Assembly (NCBI GenBank): GCA_964395915.1
Contig: CAYNDB010000057.1
Location: 1-15,340 of the forward strand
Reading direction: 5' to 3'
Length of the DNA: 15,340 nucleotides
Source of the DNA: CAYNDB01 sp964395915
Lineage (GTDB): Bacteria; Nitrospinota_A; UBA7883; JAJRTC01
In this document: piece by piece, positions 6,221 to 12,250 of the stretch
How the letters are laid out: each line of letters starts with the position of its first letter
How positions within the stretch are numbered: the stretch's first letter is position 1
Translations under genes and position numbers: made by a program
The notes under the pieces: model-generated
What the model saw: only the letters and a program-made list of their open reading frames with translations
Told to the model about the DNA's origin: nothing
Databases searched by the model: none

Positions 6221-7162
6221 CTATTTCTCCCCATATGCCTCACGCAAGATCTCATCACCACCCTGTTTTAAAAGCTCTTCAGCCAGACGTATACCCAAAT
6301 CTGTACATTGTTCAACGCCACCACGCACAACGTCCCGATATATCACAGAACCGTCGGTAACTCCGACCAGCCCTGTAAGCTCAATTTCCTTGCCAGACAA
6401 AGTCGCATAACCTGCTATTGGCGCCTGGCATCCACCCTCAAGCCTTCTCAAAAACGCCCGCTCAGCTTCAACAACCAGGGCCGATTCATTATGATTCAGG
6501 AAATTTATCAAACCGGTCGTTTTTTCGTCGCCAATACGGGTTTCTATCCCCATAGCCCCTTGCGCCACCGCAGGAAGGCAATCGGATGGTTCGAGATATT
6601 CCGTCACCACTTCCTCCATCTCCATCCTTTTCATTCCAGCCGCAGCAAGAATAATAGCGTCGAGATTTTCGCTTTCAAGTTTTTTCAAACGTGTGCCGAC
6701 GTTGCCTCTTATGGAAATTATCTTAATATCCGGCCGGCCGCTCAAAATCTGCGCCTGCCTTCGCAATGACGACGTTCCCACACGGGCGCCCTTGGGAAGT
6801 TCGGAAAAAGCTTTAACCTTACTCGCAATAAACGCGTCACGAGGATCTTCCCTTTCGCATATTACGGATATTTCAAGTCCGTCCGGCAACATGGTCGGCA
6901 CATCTTTCATTGAATGGACGGCGATATCGACGCTGTTGTCCAGAAGGGCGGTCTCCAGCTCTTTTACGAACAATCCTTTACCGCCAACCATGGCAAGGGG
7001 AGTGTCCAGGATTTTATCTCCCTTGGTCTGAATGGGAACAAGATCAACGATAATTCCCTGGTGTTTTTTCTCAACCTGGTCTTTAACCCAGTTTGCCTGC
7101 CACAAGGCCAAGGGCGAGCCGCGTGTGCCTATCGTAAGGTCGGCAAGTTTACTATTCCCCAT
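6221..7162 (-). CDS. hemC: Hydroxymethylbilane synthase (porphobilinogen deaminase)
   Basis: 313 residues from the ATG at 7162. HemC condenses four porphobilinogens into hydroxymethylbilane in the cytoplasm, the linear precursor of uroporphyrinogen III. Visible family marks are IGTRGSPLALWQA (11-23), TKGDK (47-51), GGKGLFVKELE (60-70), HSMKDVP with the catalytic Asp87, VGTSSLRRQAQ (128-138) for substrate carboxylates, RGNVGTRL (152-159), LPAVAQGAMGIE (196-207), and GGCQAPIAGYA whose Cys245 anchors the dipyrromethane cofactor. Length is normal. The gene overlaps the end of hemA by 11 bp, suggesting translational coupling. A TTG two codons upstream (7168) could also start it, but the ATG fits better with the family N-terminus. 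No uroporphyrinogen III synthase gene (hemD) follows; an ATP-grasp gene does. Confidence 0.96.
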   Translation of the reverse strand: MGNSKLADLTIGTRGSPLALWQANWVKDQVEKKHQGIIVDLVPIQTKGDKILDTPLAMVGGKGLFVKELETALLDNSVDIAVHSMKDVPTMLPDGLEISVICEREDPRDAFIASKVKAFSELPKGARVGTSSLRRQAQILSGRPDIKIISIRGNVGTRLKKLESENLDAIILAAAGMKRMEMEEVVTEYLEPSDCLPAVAQGAMGIETRIGDEKTTGLINFLNHNESALVVEAERAFLRRLEGGCQAPIAGYATLSGKEIELTGLVGVTDGSVIYRDVVRGGVEQCTDLGIRLAEELLKQGGDEILREAYGEK

Positions 7163-8426
7163 CGCCAAGACCGAATAATTTGCGGAAAACTTGCAGGTAT
7201 GTATGACTATCCTTTGTTTCGGCCGATTTTTTCAGGTTTACTACCGGCGCATGGATAACCTTGTTTATTATCGAGCTCGTCATCTTATCTATAGAGTCCT
7301 TATCTTTATCAGAAATATTTTCCATTTTGCCAATAACCTTGGCAAGCTCGGCCTTACGGATATTTTCCGCCTTGGTTTTCAAAGCGGCTATGGTTGGGGC
7401 GACTTCAAGGTGGTCCAGCCATGTGAAAAACTGTGCTACCTCTTCTTTTATAATCGCCTCGGCTTTCTTCGCTTCGTTCTCACGTTCGGCCATATTGGCG
7501 TCTACTACGTGCTGAAGGTCGTCGATATCGTACACATAACAGTTGTCTATTTCGTTGACCGAAGGCTCGATATCCCTTGGCACGGCGATATCGATAAAAA
7601 ACATGGGAAGCTGTTTTCTCTCCACAATCACTTTAGCGGCAAGCTCTTTTCTTATTACGAAATGCGGGGCTCCGGTGGAAGTTATCACTATGTCACACCT
7701 TTTAAGCTCTTCGTAAAGGTCGCCAAACCGTATCGCCTCTCCGCTGAACTTGGTGGCAAGCTCAACAGCCCTCTCATATGTCCTGTTGGCAACCAACACC
7801 GTTTCCACACCCTGCGATATCAGATGATTGGCCGCAAGCTCTATCATCTCACCGGCGCCTACCAACATTACTGTTTTTGACTGAAGGTCATCGAATATTT
7901 TTCTGGCAAGCTCGACAGCCGCATATGAAACAGATACGGCGTTTTCCGCTATCGCGGTTTCAGTGCGAACTTTTTTGGCGACATTGAAACTTCGCTCGAA
8001 AAGATTGTTTAATATCGCGCCGGTGGACTGAAGCTCCTTGGCCGCCTTGTACGCGCCTTTGACCTGGCCTAATACCTGCGGCTCGCCTACTATCATTGAA
8101 TCGAGTGACGAAGAGACCTTGAAAAGATGCTCCACAGCCTCTTCGAGGACATAAAAATAGGTCGACTTGTCGATCGTCTCTCTATCTATGGAATGATGCT
8201 CGCTCAAGAAATTTTTGAGCGCCTCCACGCCAAGTTTGATATCCGTCACCCTGGCGTATATCTCAACCCTGTTGCAGGTGGAGAGAATCACCTCTTCGAG
8301 TATTTCCGGTGTGTTGGCTTTTATAGTCTCCAACGCCTCACCGACTTTCGAGTCGGCTATCGCCAGCTTCTCGCGCACCTCCACAGGCGCCGTTTTATGG
8401 TTAATACCCAAAACTATAAGATTCAT
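7152..8426 (-). CDS. hemA: Glutamyl-tRNA reductase
   Basis: 424 residues. It reduces glutamyl-tRNA(Glu) with NADPH to glutamate-1-semialdehyde, the first committed step of C5-pathway tetrapyrrole synthesis, so the organism makes 5-aminolevulinate from glutamate. Marks: MNLIVLGINHKTAPVEVRE at the N-terminus, STCNRVEIYA with the nucleophile Cys51, SLDSMIVGEPQVLGQVK (107-123), the NADP-binding VGAGEM (189-194) and ANRT, and a C-terminal helical dimerisation region (about 310-424). All key residues seem present. It starts 3 bp after the stop of hemX and overlaps hemC by 11 bp, so all three are almost certainly one transcript. A GGA about 7 nt before the ATG is the only ribosome-site signal. HemA is commonly the feedback-controlled step, and the hemX neighbour fits that. 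Confidence 0.97.
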   Translation of the reverse strand: MNLIVLGINHKTAPVEVREKLAIADSKVGEALETIKANTPEILEEVILSTCNRVEIYARVTDIKLGVEALKNFLSEHHSIDRETIDKSTYFYVLEEAVEHLFKVSSSLDSMIVGEPQVLGQVKGAYKAAKELQSTGAILNNLFERSFNVAKKVRTETAIAENAVSVSYAAVELARKIFDDLQSKTVMLVGAGEMIELAANHLISQGVETVLVANRTYERAVELATKFSGEAIRFGDLYEELKRCDIVITSTGAPHFVIRKELAAKVIVERKQLPMFFIDIAVPRDIEPSVNEIDNCYVYDIDDLQHVVDANMAERENEAKKAEAIIKEEVAQFFTWLDHLEVAPTIAALKTKAENIRKAELAKVIGKMENISDKDKDSIDKMTSSIINKVIHAPVVNLKKSAETKDSHTYLQVFRKLFGLGDGE

Positions 8427-8429
8427 TTT

Positions 8430-9212
8430 TTATCCAATGTGCATCAGCAAAGCCGTGACAACTATGCAAAAACCGGTAATGCCCAACGCGGCCGCCTTTT
8501 TCCCTCTCCAGCCAAGCGCAACACGTCCATACGAAAGGACCGCATATACGATCCAGCCTATTATGAGCGAAACTGTTGATGTGTCAAACTTGATAAGCGC
8601 CCCATAGCTCTGGGTAGACCACACGACAGCCGCCAGCATGCCAACTGTTATAATCGGAAAACCGAAAACCAGACCCACCCTGTTTGCGTCGTCGAGGATA
8701 GCAAGCGAAGGAAGGCGATGGTACCACCCCCCGAAATGTTTCGATTTCAATTGCCGCTCCTGTATCAAATACATAAGCCCGGAAGCGAACACCAGGGAAA
8801 ACGCGCCAAACGCAAGGAATGACAATGTCCTGTGCATTGTAAGCCAATACGCCTTGACCGGTAACACAGATTCCGTCTCTTGCGAAAACGCAAAAGCGAT
8901 AAGCATCAGCGCAAAACCAATAGGCACCATGAACGCGCCTAGAGGTTTTATCCTGAAATATCCCTCCGCTATAAGGAAAACAATGAACACCACCCACGCC
9001 AGGAAAACGCAATATTCAAACGCATTAGTGTATGGGCCATGACCGGTTATCATCGACCGCTGGATCAAAGCGGCAGTCTCTACAACCAGCCCTAGAGTGA
9101 TCATTACTGTGGCAAGAACAAACAGCATTTTATTGCGCAGAGCCAGGTGCAAAAGATACTTTACCATCCCTAAAAAGAAAAGGAATGTGGCCACAATAAA
9201 CATAGAGTTCAT
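8430..9212 (-). CDS. hemX: HemX-type CcsA/ResC-family membrane protein
   Basis: 260 residues, about eight hydrophobic segments, a cytochrome c assembly (CcsA/CcmC/ResC) family layout. TGHGPYTNAFEYCVFLAW (56-73) and the histidine in LTMHRTLSFLAFGAF (124-138) are family marks, as is LSYGRVALGWRGKKAA (226-241) near the end. Where true CcsA has the tryptophan-rich WGxxWxWDxxE heme-handling loop, this protein reads WSTQSYGALIKFDTSTVSLI (198-217), so most Trp and the WD core are missing. That favours a HemX role, a membrane protein that limits glutamyl-tRNA reductase amount in Bacillus, over a heme-export or ligation role. The position directly upstream of hemA agrees. The start overlaps the precorrin-2 dehydrogenase stop (ATGA). 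AAGGA 11-12 nt upstream and GAGG nearer leave it open whether Met1 or Met4 is used. Confidence 0.85.
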   Translation of the reverse strand: MNSMFIVATFLFFLGMVKYLLHLALRNKMLFVLATVMITLGLVVETAALIQRSMITGHGPYTNAFEYCVFLAWVVFIVFLIAEGYFRIKPLGAFMVPIGFALMLIAFAFSQETESVLPVKAYWLTMHRTLSFLAFGAFSLVFASGLMYLIQERQLKSKHFGGWYHRLPSLAILDDANRVGLVFGFPIITVGMLAAVVWSTQSYGALIKFDTSTVSLIIGWIVYAVLSYGRVALGWRGKKAAALGITGFCIVVTALLMHIG

Positions 9213-9841
9213 GCCTCGATAATTTCCTTCACAAGACGTTTTGCCCCAGCCATATCGTCATTTTTTATTTTATCCAGCAGGTCGGAGTCCGCCAGGTTGT
9301 TAAATATTGTTTCGCGCCGCGCTTGATCGTCTATAGTTTTCAATACGGTTTCCCGCGCTTTACCCATCATGTCCAAATATATGGCCCACTCTTCCCCGAA
9401 CTCTTTCTCCAGCGATTTTCTGGCTTTTTTCGCCACTGCCGGACTCTTGCCCGACGTGCTTATGGCCAGGGAAAGGTCTCCCCTTCTCACCACGGCGGGA
9501 ACCATAAACGAACAAAGCTTTGGCTGGTCTACGATATTTACAAGGACGCCTCTGGCCATAGCCACAACGTATACCGCTCTGTTCACCTCCGGCATATCCG
9601 TACAACCAAAGGCCAGCGTAACGTCTTCCATATGCTCCGGTTTAAAAAAACCGTCGATATATGTAATTTTTTTCGAATCAACCAGCTTTTTCATTTTCTC
9701 AGACAACTCAGGCGCGACGACAATGACCTTCGCGCCGCATTTCAACAATGACATCGCTTTGCGATACGCCACAGCCCCCCCCCCCACTATCAGGCACGGC
9801 TTTTCGTTTATATCCAGAAATAGAGGGTAAAGAGGGCTCAT
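9209..9841 (-). CDS. Precorrin-2 dehydrogenase (CysG N-terminal / Met8-like)
   Basis: 210 residues. It oxidises precorrin-2 to sirohydrochlorin with NAD+; some homologues also insert iron to give siroheme. The N-terminus YPLFLDINEKPCLIVGGGAV leads into the nucleotide-binding loop GGGAVAYRKA (20-29). VNIVDQPKLCSFMVPA (101-116) holds the conserved Asp105, the counterpart of the catalytic Asp of Met8/CysG, and ISTSGKSPAVAKKARKSLE (127-145) is the typical C-terminal half. The uroporphyrinogen methyltransferase domain of full CysG is absent, so that activity must be encoded elsewhere. It is coupled by ATGA overlaps to nrdR upstream and hemX downstream. The glycine loop is encoded by an uninterrupted run of 11 G, an unusual slippage-prone site. 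Siroheme, heme d1 or the alternative heme route are possible destinations; the window does not decide. Confidence 0.92.
   Translation of the reverse strand: MSPLYPLFLDINEKPCLIVGGGAVAYRKAMSLLKCGAKVIVVAPELSEKMKKLVDSKKITYIDGFFKPEHMEDVTLAFGCTDMPEVNRAVYVVAMARGVLVNIVDQPKLCSFMVPAVVRRGDLSLAISTSGKSPAVAKKARKSLEKEFGEEWAIYLDMMGKARETVLKTIDDQARRETIFNNLADSDLLDKIKNDDMAGAKRLVKEIIEA
9775..9785 (-). repeat. G11 homopolymer inside the precorrin-2 dehydrogenase gene
   Basis: Eleven consecutive C on the plus strand (G on the coding strand) encode the end of Val and the Gly-Gly-Gly of the nucleotide-binding loop at residues 19-23. The frame is intact with 11 G. A gain or loss of one base would truncate the enzyme near residue 20-40. 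It could be a phase-variable tract, or a place where the assembly is uncertain. Confidence 0.9.
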
Positions 9842-10296
9842 TTGCCACTTTTCACCAAGCTGTTCAACTCCGATATGAACTGTGTGATATCCCGAAACTC
9901 ACGATATACGCTGGCGAACCGGACATACGCCACATCATCCAGACGTTGCAAGCCTTTCATCACAACTTCACCGACCACCGAACATGATACTTCTTTTTCA
10001 CCAGAGGCCATCGCCGCCCTCACAGCTTCCTCGACAAGCTCTTCACGGGCTTCGGCGGAAACCGGACGTTTATGACAGGCTTTTTCTATTCCATACATGA
10101 TCTTTTCACGGCTGAACTGCTGCCTGCCGCCATCCTTTTTTATTATCATTGGCAGGCTCTCTTCGATCCGCTCGTAGGTGGTAAATCGGCCCTGGCAACG
10201 CATACATTCACGCCGACGCCTTATCATATCCCCTTCGCTGGTAAGACGGGAATCGATCACCTTGTTATCAAGGTCGTTGCATACCGGACATTTCAT
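9838..10296 (-). CDS. nrdR: Transcriptional repressor NrdR
   Basis: 152 residues, the standard length. A zinc ribbon with Cys3, Cys6, Cys31 and Cys34 (MKCPVC ... RRRECMRCQGRFTTYER) is followed by an ATP-cone domain (about 48-138; VIKKDGG-type start, FSREKI, YREFRDITQF). NrdR senses ATP/dATP and represses ribonucleotide reductase genes by binding paired NrdR boxes. No ribonucleotide reductase gene is in the window, so it acts in trans. It lies 60 bp after glyA and overlaps the precorrin-2 dehydrogenase gene by ATGA. The 60-bp spacer has no clear terminator or promoter, so it is probably read from the rpiB promoter. A weak AAGG lies 12 nt before the ATG. glyA-nrdR adjacency is common in several bacterial phyla. 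Confidence 0.97.
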   Translation of the reverse strand: MKCPVCNDLDNKVIDSRLTSEGDMIRRRRECMRCQGRFTTYERIEESLPMIIKKDGGRQQFSREKIMYGIEKACHKRPVSAEAREELVEEAVRAAMASGEKEVSCSVVGEVVMKGLQRLDDVAYVRFASVYREFRDITQFISELNSLVKSGK

Positions 10297-10356
10297 ATCA
10301 AAACAAGCCTTAAATTTATCAGCATGTTACAAGTTTTATAGCTGTCGTGTCCAACA

Positions 10357-11619
10357 CTATAAACGCCCAGGATACAGAGGAAACTTCCCACAAAGCTCTT
10401 TTACCTTACCCCTGATCTCAGCCAGATGATTTTCATCTTCAAGATTTTCCAGAGCGTCGCATATCCATTCACCAACAAGGTCCATTTCATCTTCTTTCAA
10501 CCCTCTTGTGGTAATGGCCGGAACGCCAATACGAATTCCAGAGGCGATAAACGGCTTTTGCGGATCGAAAGGAATCGTGTTTTTATTTACTGTAATGCCT
10601 GCTTTCTCAAGCCCTTCCTCGGCCGCTTTGCCGGTGATATTTTTTGACTGCAGATCGACCAGCATAAGGTGCGTGTCCGTCCCGCCGGAAACAAGCCTCA
10701 AACCGTTATTGACAAGCTTTTGCGCCAGACGCTTGCAGTTGGCCACTATCTGGACTTGATAAGCTTTAAACTCTTCGCCCATAGCCTCCTTTAGAGCCAC
10801 CGCCTTTGCGGCGATAACATGCATGAGCGGCCCACCCTGAATTCCCGGAAATACGGCGCGGTTTAAATCCTTGATAAATTTTTCCTTGCACAATATCATC
10901 CCGGCCCGTGGGCCGCGCAACGTTTTATGGGTCGTGGTGGTGACAAAATCCGCGAGTGGAACAGGACTGGGGTGCAATCCTGCGGCCACAAGCCCTGCAA
11001 TATGAGCCATATCAACCATAAAATACGCGCCCACTTCGTCGGCTATCTCCCTGAACTTCTCCCACCGTAAAATCCTGGGGTAAGCGGACGCCCCGGCGAT
11101 AATGAGCTTTGGTTTATGCTCAAGCGCAAGAGAGCGCAACTCGTCAAAATCAATAGTTTCCGTGTCTTTGCGCACATTATATGGAACAACGTTGAACCAC
11201 TTTCCAGACATACTTAAAGGATGGCCGTGCGTCAAATGACCACCATGAGCCAGGTTCAATCCCATGATCGTGTCGCCCGGCTCCAGAACCGTGAAATAGA
11301 CCGACATGTTCGCTTGTGACCCGGAGTGGGGCTGAACATTGGCGCTTTCCGCCCCGAACAGCTCGCACGCTCTCTTTATCGCGAGGCTTTCAGCCACGTC
11401 GACATTCGCGCAACCGCCGTAATAACGTTTGCCGGGGTAACCTTCGGCATATTTGTTTGTCATGACGGAACCCTGGGCTTCCAGCACCGCTTCGCTCACA
11501 AAGTTTTCAGACGCTATTAGCTCCAGAGTATCGCTTTCCCTCTCCGTCTCTCCATGAATAGCTTCCCAGATTTCAGGGTCTTGTTCTTTTAAAACTGATA
11601 CATATGAATCGGTAGTCAT
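10357..11619 (-). CDS. glyA: Serine hydroxymethyltransferase
   Basis: 420 residues, normal length. It is a PLP enzyme that converts serine and tetrahydrofolate to glycine and methylene-tetrahydrofolate, the main one-carbon entry. Marks: LELIASENFVSEAVLEAQGS (32-51), NKYAEGYPGKRYYGG (55-69), the PLP-contacting VDMAHIAGLVA with Asp203, and TTTTHKTLRGPRAG (227-240) where Lys232 forms the Schiff base. PFDPQKPFIASGIRIGVPA near residue 350 is the usual substrate-carboxylate arginine region. The ATG overlaps the rpiB stop as ATGA, and GGAG lies about 10 nt upstream, so translation is likely coupled to rpiB. Glycine and one-carbon supply does not feed the C5 heme route directly, so clustering with hem genes probably reflects shared growth-rate control. 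Confidence 0.97.
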   Translation of the reverse strand: MTTDSYVSVLKEQDPEIWEAIHGETERESDTLELIASENFVSEAVLEAQGSVMTNKYAEGYPGKRYYGGCANVDVAESLAIKRACELFGAESANVQPHSGSQANMSVYFTVLEPGDTIMGLNLAHGGHLTHGHPLSMSGKWFNVVPYNVRKDTETIDFDELRSLALEHKPKLIIAGASAYPRILRWEKFREIADEVGAYFMVDMAHIAGLVAAGLHPSPVPLADFVTTTTHKTLRGPRAGMILCKEKFIKDLNRAVFPGIQGGPLMHVIAAKAVALKEAMGEEFKAYQVQIVANCKRLAQKLVNNGLRLVSGGTDTHLMLVDLQSKNITGKAAEEGLEKAGITVNKNTIPFDPQKPFIASGIRIGVPAITTRGLKEDEMDLVGEWICDALENLEDENHLAEIRGKVKELCGKFPLYPGRL

Positions 11620-12086
11620 AAGATATTGGCTCCAGTATACTTTTTTTCCAATTTTGATATTTTTTCAAGCCGCCTGTCGTGCCTTCCGCCTTCATATTCA
11701 GTGTCAAGCCACGTTTCCAGAATGTCGTAAGCTACGTTGACGCCGGTTGTCCGGCCTCCCAGCGCCAGAATATTGGAATCATTATGCTGTCGGCTCATTC
11801 TGGCGGTATAGTTGTCATGCACAAGAGCCGCCCGGATACCCGGAAATTTATTGGCGGTAATCGACATCCCGATACCTGTGCCGCAAAGCAAAATTCCCCT
11901 TTTATATTTACCGGAGCTTACAGCCTCGGCCACTTTAATTCCGTAATCCGGGTAATCCACAGATTCCTCGTTGTAAACGCCCATATCCACAGGGTCGTAC
12001 CCAAGCTCTTTAAGTCGTTCAATGATATGGCCTTTCATTTCAAAAGCACCGTGATCGGACGCTACGGCTATTTTTCCTTCACCCAT
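11616..12086 (-). CDS. rpiB: Ribose-5-phosphate isomerase B
   Basis: 156 residues, usual size. It interconverts ribulose-5-phosphate and ribose-5-phosphate in the pentose phosphate pathway. The N-terminal IAVASDHGAFEMKG carries Asp11 and His12. LLCGTGIGMSITANK (66-80) carries the catalytic-base Cys68 and the phosphate and anion loop. MSRQHNDSNILALGGR (97-112) and the late EGGRHDRRLEKI (132-143) complete the RpiB pattern, distinguishing it from galactose-6-phosphate isomerase LacA/B-type proteins less certainly. It is the first gene after the promoter at 12144-12171. The region before the ATG (GACAAAAA) has no clear Shine-Dalgarno. It overlaps glyA by 4 bp; rpiB-glyA-nrdR is a frequent order in proteobacterial and related genomes. 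Confidence 0.95.
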   Translation of the reverse strand: MGEGKIAVASDHGAFEMKGHIIERLKELGYDPVDMGVYNEESVDYPDYGIKVAEAVSSGKYKRGILLCGTGIGMSITANKFPGIRAALVHDNYTARMSRQHNDSNILALGGRTTGVNVAYDILETWLDTEYEGGRHDRRLEKISKLEKKYTGANIL

Positions 12087-12143
12087 TTTTTGTCAGTTAA
12101 TCAATAATAGTTAATGGTTGTTCTACGATAACAGAACCATCTT

Positions 12144-12171
12144 ATTATAAAGCTTTCCGTTTCTGTATCAA
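12144..12171 (-). promoter_or_regulatory. Sigma70-type promoter of the rpiB-glyA-nrdR-hem cluster
   Basis: On the minus strand -35 TTGATA (12166-12171) and a perfect -10 TATAAT (12144-12149) are separated by 16 bp. Transcription would begin near 12137, giving a leader of about 50 nt before rpiB. It is the strongest promoter match in the window and is placed exactly where the long minus-strand gene string begins. Confidence 0.7.
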
Positions 12172-12196
12172 AAATGGCTTAAGCTCCACTTTAGCC
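12170..12196 (-). terminator. Probable intrinsic terminator after sucrose synthase
   Basis: Reading the minus strand, GGCTAAAG (12196-12189), loop TGGAG, CTTAAGCC (12183-12176) forms an 8-bp stem with one A-A mismatch. It is followed by A and then five T (12174-12170). It lies about 55 bp past the sucrose synthase stop. Its T-run shares bases with the -35 box of the next promoter. The stem is short and imperfect, so efficiency may be partial. Confidence 0.55.
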
Positions 12197-12250
12197 TTAT
12201 AGAAACAGGTAAAATAGACCCGGTATAGAAGTCAGGTTTGCTGTGGGTTA

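Noticed and set aside
7163..7168. TTG start two codons upstream for hemC
   Set aside because: An ATG at 7162 is available and gives the usual N-terminal length; neither has a strong ribosome site, so the more common start codon was preferred.
7191..7880. Long (229-residue) plus-strand reading frame
   Set aside because: It is wholly antisense to hemA, whose motifs are all intact, and its translation is rich in Tyr, His and Arg with no family signature.
10297..10356. Possible promoter between glyA and nrdR (TATAAA on the minus strand)
   Set aside because: No -35 box is found at a workable distance and the gap is only 60 bp, so evidence for a separate promoter is too weak.
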